Source of the DNA: Pseudomonas sp. CCI4.2
GTDB lineage: Bacteria > Pseudomonadota > Gammaproteobacteria > Pseudomonadales > Pseudomonadaceae
Direction: 5' to 3'
Assembly: GCF_034350045.1 (NCBI RefSeq)
Contig: NZ_CP133781.1
Span: forward strand, 2,076,001 to 2,140,000
Length of the DNA: 64,000 nt
Shown: in pieces, positions 44,364-56,482 of the stretch
Layout: the number at the start of each line of letters is the position of its first letter
Position numbering within the stretch: position 1 is the first letter of the stretch
The notes under the pieces: model-generated
Seen by the model: the letters and a program-made list of their open reading frames with translations, nothing else
Told to the model about the DNA's origin: nothing
The model's database searches: none
Program-made: the position numbers and the translations under genes

Positions 44364-45395
44364 ATGACTACTGCGACAGAGACTGCGCAAAGCGCTGTGC
44401 TAGAACTGATCCCGACACTAAGCATTGGTGAGCGTACGGCCAAGCCTAAAGTGGAAGCCGGCGTAAAACTTCGTGGTGCGGACAAAGTTGCACGCATCCC
44501 GGTCAAAATCATTCCGACCGTCGACCTGCCGAAAAAACCGGACTGGATTCGGGTCCGCATTGCCGTTTCCCCGGAAGTGGACCGCGTCAAACAACTGCTG
44601 CGTAAGCACAAACTTCACAGCGTCTGCGAAGAAGCGTCTTGCCCGAACCTTGGCGAGTGTTTCTCCGGGGGCACCGCAACGTTCATGATCATGGGTGACA
44701 TCTGCACCCGCCGTTGCCCGTTCTGCGACGTGGGCCATGGCCGTCCGAAAGCGCTAGACGCTGACGAACCGAAAAACCTCGCCATTGCCATTGCTGACCT
44801 GGGTCTCAAGTACGTTGTGATTACCTCGGTAGACCGCGATGACCTGCGCGACGGCGGCGCCCAGCACTTTGCTGACTGCATCCGCGAAATTCGCCTGCTG
44901 TCGCCGAACGTGCAATTGGAAACCCTGGTCCCGGATTACCGGGGCCGCATGGACATCGCGTTGGAACTCACTGCTGCCGAGCCGCCAGACGTGTTCAACC
45001 ACAACCTGGAAACCGTGCCGCGCTTGTACAAAGCGGCACGTCCGGGCTCGGATTTCCAGTGGTCGCTGACCCTGCTGCAGAAATTCAAGCAGTTGGTGCC
45101 TCATGTTCCGACCAAGTCCGGCTTAATGCTGGGGCTGGGTGAGACGGACGAAGAAGTCATTGAAGTCATGAAGCGCATGCGTGAGCACGATATTGACATG
45201 CTCACCCTGGGCCAGTACTTGCAGCCTTCACGCAGCCACTTGCCGGTGCAGCGTTTCGTGCACCCGGACGTGTTCGCCTGGTTTGCCGAAGAAGGCTACA
45301 AGATGGGCTTCAAGAATGTTGCTTCAGGTCCGCTGGTGCGGTCGTCGTACCATGCCGATAAGCAGGCGAAGACCGCTGTCGAAGCCATGAGCTAA
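44364..45395 (+). CDS. lipA: Lipoyl synthase LipA
   Basis: A radical-SAM enzyme inserting two sulfurs into octanoyl-lipoyl domains. The 343-residue protein has an N-terminal Cys set for the auxiliary [4Fe-4S] cluster ([16 protein letters not shown]) and the radical-[32 protein letters not shown] and a C-terminal [14 protein letters not shown] follow; the last contains the RSSY serine. About 50 N-terminal residues precede the core, common in pseudomonads. It ends the lipB-lipA unit. Confidence 0.97.
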   Translation: MTTATETAQSAVLELIPTLSIGERTAKPKVEAGVKLRGADKVARIPVKIIPTVDLPKKPDWIRVRIAVSPEVDRVKQLLRKHKLHSVCEEASCPNLGECFSGGTATFMIMGDICTRRCPFCDVGHGRPKALDADEPKNLAIAIADLGLKYVVITSVDRDDLRDGGAQHFADCIREIRLLSPNVQLETLVPDYRGRMDIALELTAAEPPDVFNHNLETVPRLYKAARPGSDFQWSLTLLQKFKQLVPHVPTKSGLMLGLGETDEEVIEVMKRMREHDIDMLTLGQYLQPSRSHLPVQRFVHPDVFAWFAEEGYKMGFKNVASGPLVRSSYHADKQAKTAVEAMS

Positions 45396-45410
45396 GCGTT
45401 GCGAGTCAAT

Positions 45411-45446
45411 AAAAAGGGCCGGATAGCGATATCCTGCCCTTTTTTT
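45411..45446 (+). terminator. Intrinsic terminator after lipA
   Basis: AAAAAGGGC-GGATA, loop GCGA, TATCC-GCCCTTTTTT: a long stem followed by eight T, 16 bp past the lipA stop. Confidence 0.92.
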
Positions 45447-45456
45447 TGTTTTAGAA

Positions 45457-45530
45457 AGTCCCTTCGAATGAATTCGCTCCCGCCGGCGATATGTGTTTTC
45501 CCGTGGGAGCGAATTTATTCGCGAAGAGGC
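45457..45530. repeat. REP pair, GCGAATTTATTCGC type
   Basis: TTCGAATGAATTCGCTCCC near 45464 and GTGGGAGCGAATTTATTCGCG near 45504 face each other between converging genes. It is a diverged REPIN. Confidence 0.65.
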
Positions 45531-45532
45531 CG

Positions 45533-46861
45533 TTACGGCTTGCGCAAACTGTCTAACAACTGATGCGTCGGGTAGCCGTCGGCCGGCCAGCCGTACGACT
45601 GCTGCGCGCTGCGAATGGCTTTGCGTGTATTGGCCCCGATGATGCCGTCTGGAGCGCCAGCGTCGTACTGACGAGACGAGAGCAGGGTTTGCAGTTCAAT
45701 GCGCTCAGAGCGGCTTAGAGGCTGATCTCCACGCGGCCAGCTGCCGAGGACGTAGCCCCCGCCGCTGAAACGTTGAGACAACAAGCCAATCGCCAGGGCA
45801 TAGGACGACGAATTGTTGTACTTGAGCGTCGCACGGAAGTTATCCAGTACCAAAAACGCCGGACCTTTATAACCCGCAGGTAACAACAGCGCCGCCTGTT
45901 GCTGCGCCAAATTGGCCGGAAGTGCGCCGCCGTTTGGCAGTTTTAATCCCATGTGCTGCCACTCGGCAACGGTTTTACGGGTCGAAGCATCGGCCAGCGC
46001 GTAATCGAAGCCTTGAACCAACTGCACTTCGAAACCCCACGGCTGACCAAATTGCCAGCCTGAGCTTTGCAGGTAGCGCGCCGTCGACGCTAATGCATCG
46101 GCAGGGGTATTCCAAATGTCACGGCGGCCATCGCCATCGAAATCCACGGCATAGGCGTTATAGGTGGTGGGAATAAACTGCGTCTGACCCATTGCGCCAC
46201 CCCAGGAACCCAGCATCTGGGTCGGTTGGATGTCGCCATGCTGAAGAATTTGCAGGGCCGCCAGCAATTGATCCTGCGCGAATGCACGGCGGCGACCTTC
46301 GTAGGCCAGCGTCGCCAAGGAGCGAATCACGTACTGCGAGCCTTGAAACTGGCCGAAGTTGCTTTCCATGCCCCAAATAGCTACCAGCGACTGGCGGTCG
46401 ACACCGTAGCGTTGCTCAATGGCTTGCAGCACGTCGGCGTATTGCGCAAGCAAGGCCTGGCCTTTACGGGCGCGGGCTGCGGAGACCGCGCCATCGAGGT
46501 ATTCCCACACCGGGCGGGTGAACTCGGGCTGGCTTCGATCGGCCTTGACCACGCTCATGTCCGGCAGCACACCCGCGAAGGCTTGATCGAAGAGGTCAGG
46601 CTTGATGCCGGCTTTTATTGCATCGACGCGAAACCCGGCTTCCCAGGCGCTGAAGCTGATAGTTGGCTGAAAATCGAAGTCTGTTGCGTCGGTCACGATA
46701 CCCGGCGGGGTCGTGGGCAACGCAGCCGTAGGTGCGCTGGCAATTTGAAGAGGCCTGGCATCGGCAGCAGTAGGTTTTTCTGCGCAGGCAACTAACAGGA
46801 TGAAGCTGGATACGGTCATCAGTTGGCGAAAATGCAACCGACGGGAAAAGCTAAAGGGCAT
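45533..46861 (-). CDS. MltB-like lytic transglycosylase with peptidoglycan-binding domain
   Basis: A 442-residue lipoprotein (FILLVACAE). A GH103 catalytic domain has LVAIWGMESNFGQFQGS with the catalytic Glu, LGSWGGAMGQTQFIPTTYNAYAVDFDGDG interrupted by no gap, and SSYALAIGLLSQRF. A C-terminal peptidoglycan-binding domain follows (RIELQTLLSSRQYDAGAPDG, then GANTRKAIRSAQQSYG). It is longer than the MltB at 39956 by this extra domain. The ATG at 46861 begins the signal peptide. Confidence 0.94.
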   Translation of the reverse strand: MPFSFSRRLHFRQLMTVSSFILLVACAEKPTAADARPLQIASAPTAALPTTPPGIVTDATDFDFQPTISFSAWEAGFRVDAIKAGIKPDLFDQAFAGVLPDMSVVKADRSQPEFTRPVWEYLDGAVSAARARKGQALLAQYADVLQAIEQRYGVDRQSLVAIWGMESNFGQFQGSQYVIRSLATLAYEGRRRAFAQDQLLAALQILQHGDIQPTQMLGSWGGAMGQTQFIPTTYNAYAVDFDGDGRRDIWNTPADALASTARYLQSSGWQFGQPWGFEVQLVQGFDYALADASTRKTVAEWQHMGLKLPNGGALPANLAQQQAALLLPAGYKGPAFLVLDNFRATLKYNNSSSYALAIGLLSQRFSGGGYVLGSWPRGDQPLSRSERIELQTLLSSRQYDAGAPDGIIGANTRKAIRSAQQSYGWPADGYPTHQLLDSLRKP

Positions 46862-46944
46862 GCTCAGGTCCAAGGTGTTTCAACAGACACAAACCTTATC
46901 ATGCTTGCCCGGCGTACGGGGCCTTGGGAGGTGTTGGGATGTTT

Positions 46945-47100
46945 TTAAGCCGCCAGAAAGTAAGAAGCCTCCCAGCTTTTAGACTGGAAGGCTTCGCGGC
47001 GGTAGCTGCCTTTGCCCTTGCCAGCGGGTTCCTGGCGACTGCGGAATAATGGCTGGGCCACAATGGATTTGGCCTTGTTCGGCCGTTTTGGCTTGCTCAT
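46945..47100 (-). CDS. arfA: ArfA alternative ribosome-rescue factor
   Basis: A 51-residue basic protein, MSKPKRPNKAKSIVAQPLFR, then SRQEPAGKGKGSYRREAF and SWEASYFLAA. It matches ArfA by NKAKSIVAQPLFRSRQ, KGKGSYRR and WEAS. ArfA inserts into the empty A site of stalled ribosomes and recruits RF2, backing up tmRNA. GAGAG lies eight bases ahead of the ATG at 47100. A strong hairpin lies inside the reading frame (46964-46995), as in enterobacterial arfA, where cleavage or termination there produces nonstop mRNA that tmRNA normally destroys. Confidence 0.9.
   Translation of the reverse strand: MSKPKRPNKAKSIVAQPLFRSRQEPAGKGKGSYRREAFQSKSWEASYFLAA
46964..46995 (-). promoter_or_regulatory. arfA: Hairpin inside the arfA coding sequence
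   Basis: In the mRNA GAAGCCUUCCAG, loop UCUAAAAG, CUGGGAGGCUUC forms a 12-bp stem with one G-U pair, covering codons 36-46 of arfA, upstream of the stop. The position matches the RNase III/termination hairpin known in E. coli arfA. The function here is inferred. Confidence 0.75.
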
Positions 47101-47439
47101 GGCGAGTGCTCTCTTCTGGGGGGGATGAAACGATGTGAATCATCGGGCAGAGCGTGGGGTGTGTCTAATAGAAGTGTCCTATCGGATGTTTCGCGGTATT
47201 GCTGTAAGAGCCAACTTGTTGGCGAAGGTCCTTCGGACCTATCGCAGCCTTCGGCAGCTACTACAGAATGTGTGCATCGCCACATCTGTGGGACCGAATT
47301 TATTCGGGAAGGCTTCAGTCCTGACACCCTGCAACCTCAAACCATACAAAGTGCCACCCAGTTTGCTGCGCGAGACAGCGCGGAGTCGAAGACGTGGCGG
47401 ACCCTCCTATAGAAATTGCAAACGAGATAATGTCTCTGG
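47101..47439. other. 339-bp gap with two REP elements
   Basis: No gene seen. It contains REPs at 47204-47230 (GAGCCAACTTGTTGGCGA) and 47288-47310 (GTGGGACCGAATTTATTCGG), from two different families side by side. Confidence 0.75.
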
Positions 47440-48477
47440 CTATTCTGCCGGCAAGCTCAACCGTTGTCCGGCCATCAACAGTGCCAGCCGAGTCAAGCTG
47501 CTCCAGGGCGAACCTGCTGCCTGGCCTTTGATCTGCGCGTCGATGCGCTGCGCATCCATCAGCAGTTGGCTCCAGCGTTGTGCGGAGTGCCGTTGCAATG
47601 CTTTGCTCATCAGCGGTTTGCGTTTGTCCCAGATGGGCGGTCGCGCTTGGCTGAACGCTTTGTCCAGTGGGATGCCCTGGCTGAACTGTAAGGCCAGATT
47701 AGCCAATACCCGAAGCTCACGAGCCAGCGCCCACAGAATCACAGGCGGCTCAATCCCTTCGCCACGCAGGCCTTCGAGCATGCGCACTGTGTGGGCCGCC
47801 TCGCCATTGAGCACCGCGTCGGTCAAACCGAAAACATCGAACCGTGCGCTGTCGGCGACGGCGCCCTGCACGGTTTCGACGGTGATCTGGCCACCCTCGG
47901 CCATCAGCTTGAGTTTTTCTATCTCCTGGGCTGCGGCGAGGAGATTGCCTTCGACCCTGGCGGCTATAAGTTCAACGGCGTCGTGGCTGGCAGACAGCCC
48001 GGCTTGTGACAAGCGCTGCCGAATCCATTGTGGAAATTGGCTCGTGTCCACGGGCCATATTTGCAGAAACTGAGTGTGTGGTCCTTCAATCAGCGCCTTA
48101 CCCCATTTGGTTTTCTGCGCGCTGCCGTCGAGTTTCGGCAAGCTGATAAGCAGCAACGTGTTTTCGGGAGGGCGAGAGCAGTATTCGATGAACGCCGCAG
48201 CGCCCTTGTCGCCGGGTTTTCCCGACGGCAATCGCAGCTCCAGCAGACGTTTTTCCGCAAACAGCGACATGCTGGCACCGGCCTGTAACAGCGTGCCCCA
48301 ATCGAAATTGGCGTCCGCGCTGAAGACTTGGCGTTCGTCGAAACCTTGCTGGCGCGCGGTTGCACGGATAGCGTCCGCTGCTTCCTGGCACAGCAGCGGA
48401 TCGTCGCCGCTGACAACGTACACGGGCGACAAGCTGCTCTGAAGGTGTTTAGCGAGTTGGGCGGGGATCAGTTTCAT
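47440..48477 (-). CDS. holA: DNA polymerase III delta subunit
   Basis: The wrench subunit of the clamp loader, 345 residues. It has LSPVYVVSGDDPLLCQEAAD at the start, NTLLLISLPKLDGSAQKTKWGKAL in two parts, and WALARELRVLANLAL in the C-terminal collar domain. It ends the leuS-lptE-holA operon. Confidence 0.95.
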   Translation of the reverse strand: MKLIPAQLAKHLQSSLSPVYVVSGDDPLLCQEAADAIRATARQQGFDERQVFSADANFDWGTLLQAGASMSLFAEKRLLELRLPSGKPGDKGAAAFIEYCSRPPENTLLLISLPKLDGSAQKTKWGKALIEGPHTQFLQIWPVDTSQFPQWIRQRLSQAGLSASHDAVELIAARVEGNLLAAAQEIEKLKLMAEGGQITVETVQGAVADSARFDVFGLTDAVLNGEAAHTVRMLEGLRGEGIEPPVILWALARELRVLANLALQFSQGIPLDKAFSQARPPIWDKRKPLMSKALQRHSAQRWSQLLMDAQRIDAQIKGQAAGSPWSSLTRLALLMAGQRLSLPAE

Positions 48478-48519
48478 AGGTCAGGGAATGCAGGGGCCAG
48501 CGGGCTGGCCCCTGAGCAC

Positions 48520-49125
48520 TTACTTGGTGGGTATTTCAATCGGTGACTGACGAGGCGTCTCGTTCTCGATCCGCTGTGCAGCTTCCAGAGCGTCTGCTTC
48601 GGCCTGGGCCTTGGCTTCTGCGGTCGATTGCAGTTTATCCAGTTGTGCCGGAGTCAGCAGTTGCAGACGCATGACCAGGTTCTGGACCAGTTGAGCACGC
48701 ATTTCTTTACGAACTTGCGCAGCTTCCTGATCGGAACCCATCAAGTTGTTGCTGTCCTGAACGTAGATTTTCTGAACCTGTACCTTGTCTTCGAGCAACA
48801 GCAGACTGCGCGAACCGCGGATTTCGTAGTTGACGGTATCCGTCAGCTCATACTCGGCTGAACGCGACGAACCGTTGTAGCTGGCGGCGCGTGAAACTTC
48901 GCCTTCACTGACCAGAACCAGCTTGTACTCAGCGCCCTGATGCACATTGACCCCACTGTTTTTCAGCATTTGGGTCAACTGGACAACCGTTGGACCGTAG
49001 GCGTCACGGGCGCTGACATCAAGTTCCTTGATGGTCAGTTCAGTGGTGCCAGTACCACGCAGCTGGAAACCACAGGCGCTCAGCAATACGGCGAGACCCA
49101 TCACCAGCAAATTGCGTTTGATCAT
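48520..49125 (-). CDS. lptE: LPS-assembly lipoprotein LptE
   Basis: LptE plugs the LptD barrel that inserts lipopolysaccharide in the outer leaflet. The 201-residue lipoprotein has [16 protein letters not shown] (lipobox and conserved CGFxLRG), [12 protein letters not shown] and [16 protein letters not shown] charged Ala/Glu-rich tail is typical for pseudomonads. The ATG at 49125 has GGGGAG upstream; a longer frame starting at 49215 would abut leuS but break the signal peptide logic. Confidence 0.95.
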   Translation of the reverse strand: MIKRNLLVMGLAVLLSACGFQLRGTGTTELTIKELDVSARDAYGPTVVQLTQMLKNSGVNVHQGAEYKLVLVSEGEVSRAASYNGSSRSAEYELTDTVNYEIRGSRSLLLLEDKVQVQKIYVQDSNNLMGSDQEAAQVRKEMRAQLVQNLVMRLQLLTPAQLDKLQSTAEAKAQAEADALEAAQRIENETPRQSPIEIPTK

Positions 49126-49215
49126 ATTGATGCTCCCCTTGAATCCGTTTGGGCCGACGTTGCGTCCCCTGGAAATGCTGTTCGACGCCCGGTCAATACC
49201 GGGCGCGTGACCCAA

Positions 49216-51831
<2,616 letters not shown>

Positions 51832-52072
51832 TTACTAAAGAAGTGGTGACCTCATCCTCTTCATTGCACCGCTGAGTCAGATTGTGCTCAGTCGAGCGGG
51901 AAGTGGAATTTAAGGAAGCGCCGTAGCATACATGAGCGCTCACTATCGAGGGAAACCCTGATTGCTTGTTAAGCGTTGTTGCAGGCCGTTGGTCGCTGCA
52001 TCCGGCTGATTTGGACAGCAACGCTAAGCTAATCGACAGGGGAGTATGTTTTAACTTCGATGAGGTGAACGG

Positions 52073-52441
52073 ATGGCAGAGTCGCAGCGACCCGCTGTAA
52101 AACCTGAGCTTTACGAACGCTTGATCAATCGTATTGGGCTTGCCTTGGATGTGGCGAAAACGGCAGTTCGACTTCGCCATGAAACACCTACAGAACTGGA
52201 ATTGCGAGGGTTGAGCCCTGCGGAATTTGAATTGATTGAGGCTTATCTGGACAAGGGCACTTTGGATTTAAAAACAGAAGTCTTTGGGTTTAAAACTGAG
52301 GGTATGACCAAGGACGCTTGCTTTGCGAAGGCGGTTGACGGACCTGCTTCGGCGCCGAGGCGTTCAGCCAAGGTCATATGGCTCGAAGATCATAAACGCA
52401 GCAAAGCGTCAATGCGGGGCAAGTCGTTATATTTCAGATGA
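52073..52441 (+). CDS. Hypothetical protein
   Basis: A 122-residue soluble protein not recognised. The N-terminal half is helical and acidic/hydrophobic (LYERLINRIGLALDVAKTAVRLRHETPTE in part, LRGLSPAEFELIEAYLDKG). The C-terminal third is basic and disordered, ending KASMRGKSLYFR. GAGGTGA sits five bases before the ATG, and codon use looks native. It lies between leuS (divergent) and the YdcF gene. No signal peptide or membrane span. Confidence 0.7.
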   Translation: MAESQRPAVKPELYERLINRIGLALDVAKTAVRLRHETPTELELRGLSPAEFELIEAYLDKGTLDLKTEVFGFKTEGMTKDACFAKAVDGPASAPRRSAKVIWLEDHKRSKASMRGKSLYFR

Positions 52442-52554
52442 TGCAAGATGCAAAAAAATCGCTTCACGTTATCTAAGCAGGCTGCGGTCTGCGTCAAAAT
52501 TATTGTTGCTTAACGTCAATCCTTCTAGGCTTCGGGCATCTTTGGAGATGCTCG

Positions 52555-53322
52555 ATGCCTATCCGCTATTTGATCAAACAATTATTGCTGCCTCCTGGCA
52601 TCCTTCTGCTGGTGCTTTTGCTTGCCTGGTGGTTACGCCGCTCACGGCCTCGGCTGGCTGGCGCATGCTTTTTCATTGGCTTCGTCGGGTTGTGGGTCAT
52701 GAGTTTACCGATTGCGGTGGAGTGGGCTGCGCGGGGTATTGAACACGATCCGCCCCTGCAACAAAGCCAATGGTCGACGCTTGCCCGGCAGGCTGATGCG
52801 ATTGTGGTCTTGGGCTCCGGCCGCGAACGCAAAGATCCGACGTGGGGCACCGACATCCCCACTGGCGTTGCACTGGAGCGCATGCGCTTTGCGGCGCGGT
52901 TATCCAAAGATTCAGGTTTGCCGATTTTGACCACGGGCGGGCTGCATTATGGTCAGCCGCCGAGTGAGGCGGCGATCATGGCGGATTCGTTGCAAAGCGA
53001 TTTTGGCGTGACGGTGCGTTGGCAAGAAGGGCTCAGCCGAACCACTTGGGAAAACGCCACGATGACCGCTGCGATATTGCAGCCCCAAGGCATCAAGCGG
53101 GTGGTGTTAGTGACTCAAGCCTGGCACATGCAACGCGCACGATGGAGCTTCGAGAAGGCAGGATTTACCGTGGTTGCAGCGCCTGTAGGGTTCCTGGGCG
53201 TCGACAACGCCCGGCCATTCAACGGCTGGTTGCCTGAGAGCAAAGCTGTATGGCAAAGCGGGCAGTTGCTCAATGAAGCGGTGGGGTTGTTGGCGTATCC
53301 GATGTTTTATCGGTCGCTGTAG
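52555..53322 (+). CDS. YdcF-family (DUF218) membrane protein, ElyC-like
   Basis: A 255-residue protein with two N-terminal membrane helices (about 10-30 and 38-55) and a periplasmic DUF218 domain: DAIVVLGSGRERKD, LTTGGLHYGQPPSEAAIM, EGLSRTTWENATMTAAIL and VLVTQAWHMQRARWSFEKAG. ElyC-type members support peptidoglycan and enterobacterial-antigen carrier lipid metabolism. GGAG lies seven bases ahead of the ATG. Confidence 0.9.
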   Translation: MPIRYLIKQLLLPPGILLLVLLLAWWLRRSRPRLAGACFFIGFVGLWVMSLPIAVEWAARGIEHDPPLQQSQWSTLARQADAIVVLGSGRERKDPTWGTDIPTGVALERMRFAARLSKDSGLPILTTGGLHYGQPPSEAAIMADSLQSDFGVTVRWQEGLSRTTWENATMTAAILQPQGIKRVVLVTQAWHMQRARWSFEKAGFTVVAAPVGFLGVDNARPFNGWLPESKAVWQSGQLLNEAVGLLAYPMFYRSL

Positions 53323-53349
53323 GTAGCTGTGAATTTATGTGGGAGCTGC

Positions 53350-53512
53350 CGCCACATCTTCGACGCCAAAAGGCTCCTGCCGTAGTACATTCTGTGGGAG
53401 CAGGCTTGCCTGCGAAGAGGCCGTCATCGCGCAGATGATGTCGACTTGAAACCTGGGTCGCCTACAATGACGCTTTCGTTGGCAAGCCAACTCCCACAGA
53501 GTAACCTCGGCA
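53350..53512. repeat. REPIN-containing repeat, inverted copy of 15636-15800
   Basis: CTGTGGGAGCAGGCTTGCC at 53392 and GGCAAGCCAACTCCCACAG ending at 53501 are the arms. The centre and the flanks (CTTCGACGCC on the left, CCTCGGCAG on the right) also match the copy near dedA. A further REP of another type, GAGCGAACTTGTTCGCTCCC, is at 53560-53581. Confidence 0.75.
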
Positions 53513-53601
53513 GTCCTTGCTAATTTTCTCCTGAATTCAAAAGTTATGCGGTATTTTTTGAGAGCGAACTTGTTCGCTCCCACAGAACGCAGAACCCTTG
53601 G

Positions 53602-55116
53602 TTACCGTTTCATCCGTCGTGCCACCAGCGCCCAGCCCACCAGCACAATCGACAGAATCGTCAACGGCCATGAACGCCAGCGCAAGTAAGGGGTGAGGTC
53701 TTGCATCGGTACCACGTCGCCGTACAGCACGCCTTTCTGGAATTGAGGAATCGTCACGACCATCTTGCCAAACGGGTTGATCAGGCCACTCACTCCGTTG
53801 TTGGTGGCGCGGATCATCCAACGACCGGCTTCAAGTGCGCGCATTTTTGCCATTTGCAAATGCTGCAATGGGCCGATTGACGTGCCGAACCAAGTGTCGT
53901 TGCTCACCGTCAGCAGTAGTTCACTTCTCGCGGCGAGGCCGGCGGCAAACTCCGGGTAAACCACTTCGTAGCAGATGAACGGTGCGATTTGATAACCCTT
54001 GGCCTGCAGTAACGCCTGGTCGCTCGGTCCACGGGCAAAGTCCGACATGGGCAGGTTGAAGAAGCTGATCAGCCCACGCAGCAGGTCTTGCAGTGGAACG
54101 TACTCACCAAACGGCACCAGCTTCTGTTTCAAGTAAGTGCCATCGCCTTCACCGACCACGGTAATGCCGTTGTAGTAACGGTACTCGCCACGGCCGCCTT
54201 GTTGGCGAATCGGTACACCGGTAATCAGCGCCGAGTTGCGATCCGCCGCGAACTTGCCGAGCATCGTCAAATAGCCTTCCGCCGACTCTTTGAGGATCGG
54301 GATCGCGGTTTCTGGCCAGACGATCAAGTCAGCACGTTTACTGGTAAAGGTCATGTCCCGGTAAAGCGCCAATTGCGCGTTGAGCTGCGCCGGGTCCCAT
54401 TTCATGCTTTGTTCAACGTTGCCCTGAATCGCGGCAACGCTAAGCGGTGGGCCTGCCGGAGACGTCCATTCGTAGGTTTTAAGCGACAGACTCAGCACCC
54501 AAGGTGCGACCAACAGCAAAACGCCAATACTCAGCGCGGACTTATTCGCTCGAAGCTGTGGCAGATTGCACAGCAAAGCGGCGGTCAGGGCCAGGGTAAA
54601 GGAGATCAGCCACATGCCACCGATGGGCGCGAGCCCCGACAAAGGGCCGTCGAGTTGGCTGTAGCCGGAGTAAAGCCAAGGGAAGCCGGTCAAAAACCAG
54701 CCGCGAAACGCTTCTTGCGCCAGCCACACGCCGGCAAACGCCAAAGCGTCGGTCAGCGGTGCGTTATTGCGTCGAATCCAGCGCGCCCAGATCCAGGTCG
54801 GCAGGGCGAAGAACCAGGCAATCGCGGCGATGAAGCCCAGCATTAAAAGGCCTGCGAGCAGCACCGAAGCGCCACCGTAGGTATGAATGCTGACGTAAAT
54901 CCAACTGGTGCCCGCACCGAACAGACCGAAGCCATAGCACCAGCCACGGCCCAAGGCCTGGCGGGGGCTGAGTTCACGCAAACCCAGATAGAGAACGACC
55001 AACGACACAATCGCCAGTGGCCAGACATCAAATGGAGCCAGGGCCAGGGTGGTCAGCGCGCCAGCCACCATGGCCAGCAGGTTGCCGGGCCAGCCGGGTC
55101 GGGTGATCCAGTGCAT
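53602..55116 (-). CDS. lnt: Apolipoprotein N-acyltransferase
   Basis: Lnt adds the third acyl chain to lipoproteins in the inner membrane. The 504-residue protein has about six N-terminal membrane helices and then a nitrilase domain with LIVWPETAIPI (catalytic Glu), KQKLVPFGEYVPL (Lys) and APFICYEVVYPE (Cys). A C-terminal helix follows. It is co-transcribed after corC. Confidence 0.97.
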   Translation of the reverse strand: MHWITRPGWPGNLLAMVAGALTTLALAPFDVWPLAIVSLVVLYLGLRELSPRQALGRGWCYGFGLFGAGTSWIYVSIHTYGGASVLLAGLLMLGFIAAIAWFFALPTWIWARWIRRNNAPLTDALAFAGVWLAQEAFRGWFLTGFPWLYSGYSQLDGPLSGLAPIGGMWLISFTLALTAALLCNLPQLRANKSALSIGVLLLVAPWVLSLSLKTYEWTSPAGPPLSVAAIQGNVEQSMKWDPAQLNAQLALYRDMTFTSKRADLIVWPETAIPILKESAEGYLTMLGKFAADRNSALITGVPIRQQGGRGEYRYYNGITVVGEGDGTYLKQKLVPFGEYVPLQDLLRGLISFFNLPMSDFARGPSDQALLQAKGYQIAPFICYEVVYPEFAAGLAARSELLLTVSNDTWFGTSIGPLQHLQMAKMRALEAGRWMIRATNNGVSGLINPFGKMVVTIPQFQKGVLYGDVVPMQDLTPYLRWRSWPLTILSIVLVGWALVARRMKR

Positions 55117-55133
55117 GGTATTTCCTTAGGGGC

Positions 55134-55976
55134 TTAGGCCCGCGAGATCGGGCTCAGGCGCAGTAAGTGAATACGACGGCTGTCGGCATTGAGAATGCGG
55201 AAACGGTACGCGCCAATTTCAGTGGTTTCGTTGCGCTTGGGCAAGTGACCAAACGCACTCATCACCAAGCCACCAACGGTGTCGAACTCGTCGTCCGAAA
55301 ACTCGCTGTCGAAGAACTCGTTGAAACTGTCGATCGGGGTCAGTGCCTTGACCAGGAAGTCGCCGCTGGGCAGCGGTTTGATGTAGCTGTCTTCCTCGAC
55401 GTCATGCTCGTCTTCGATATCGCCAACGATCTGCTCCAGCACGTCTTCGATGGTCACCAAACCCGCCACGCCGCCGTATTCGTCGATGACGATGGCCATG
55501 TGGTTGTGGTTGGCGCGAAATTCGCGCAGCAGCACGTTCAGACGCTTGGATTCGGGCACGAAGGTGGCCGGGCGCAGCAGGTTCTTGATGCTGTCCTTGT
55601 CACCGTCTTCCTTGAGGATCAGCGGCAGCAAATCCTTGGCCAGCAGCACGCCGAGCACATCGTCGTGGCTCTCACCAATCACCGGGTAGCGCGAGTGCGC
55701 TGAGTCGATGACGGCGGGCAGGAATTCGCGAGGGGTTTGCGTGGCCCTGATGCTGATCATCTGCGAACGCGGGACCATAATGTCCCGTACTTGCAGGTCA
55801 GCCACCTGAATGGCGCCCTCGACGATGGCCAGCGCTTCGCTGTCCAGCAACTTGTTTTGATGGGCCTCGCGCAGCAGCTCAAGCAGCTCCTGGCGGTTTT
55901 TCGGCTCGTGGGCAAAGGCCTGGGTGAGTTTCCCCAGCCATGACTTTTGCCCGTTGCTCGATCGGTCTTCGCTCAT
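55134..55976 (-). CDS. corC: HlyC/CorC-family CBS-domain protein
   Basis: A 280-residue cytosolic protein (YbeX/CorC): an N-terminal helix, two CBS domains ([14 protein letters not shown], then [34 protein letters not shown] in parts) and a C-terminal CorC/HlyC transporter-associated domain ([18 protein letters not shown]). It is linked to magnesium/cobalt efflux and to ribosome metabolism through its ybeY neighbours. Confidence 0.95.
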   Translation of the reverse strand: MSEDRSSNGQKSWLGKLTQAFAHEPKNRQELLELLREAHQNKLLDSEALAIVEGAIQVADLQVRDIMVPRSQMISIRATQTPREFLPAVIDSAHSRYPVIGESHDDVLGVLLAKDLLPLILKEDGDKDSIKNLLRPATFVPESKRLNVLLREFRANHNHMAIVIDEYGGVAGLVTIEDVLEQIVGDIEDEHDVEEDSYIKPLPSGDFLVKALTPIDSFNEFFDSEFSDDEFDTVGGLVMSAFGHLPKRNETTEIGAYRFRILNADSRRIHLLRLSPISRA

Positions 55977-55981
55977 AGCCC

Positions 55982-56482
55982 TTACTCGTGGTCCTTGCTG
56001 GTGGTCTCTGGAAAGTGATGGTCAGCGGTTTCGTCGTCAGCGTAAGGATCGGGATAGCCCAATTCTTCAAGCAACGTTCGTTCCAGTGCTTCCATTTCTT
56101 CGGCTTCTGCATCGTCGATATGGTCATAGCCGAGCAAATGCAGACAGCCGTGAATGACGAGGTGCGCCCAATGCGCATCCAGAATCTTGCCCTGTTCAGT
56201 CGCCTCGCGGGCCACAACGGCCACGCAAATCACCAGGTCGCCGAGCAGCGGAATATCGAGAAACTCATCGGGTACGTCGGCGGGGAAGGACAGTACGTTG
56301 GTTGCGTAGTCCTTGTGTCGCCAAGTGTTATTGAGTTCACGGGCTTCAGCATCGTCGACCAAGCGGATGGTCAGCTCTGAATCAGCAGTGCGTTGACGCA
56401 ACGCAAGTTCACACCATTGGCGGAACTGGGCTTCGTTTGGGACTGTCGCTTCGGTCGCGAGTTGTAAGTCCAGCTCAACCAT
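55982..56482 (-). CDS. ybeY: Endoribonuclease YbeY (rRNA maturation)
   Basis: A 166-residue zinc-dependent endonuclease for 16S rRNA 3' processing and ribosome quality control. The metal site [11 protein letters not shown] and the preceding [19 protein letters not shown] are diagnostic. The ATG at 56482 overlaps the ybeZ stop by 8 nt. An acidic C-terminal tail is a little longer than in E. coli. Confidence 0.96.
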   Translation of the reverse strand: MVELDLQLATEATVPNEAQFRQWCELALRQRTADSELTIRLVDDAEARELNNTWRHKDYATNVLSFPADVPDEFLDIPLLGDLVICVAVVAREATEQGKILDAHWAHLVIHGCLHLLGYDHIDDAEAEEMEALERTLLEELGYPDPYADDETADHHFPETTSKDHE

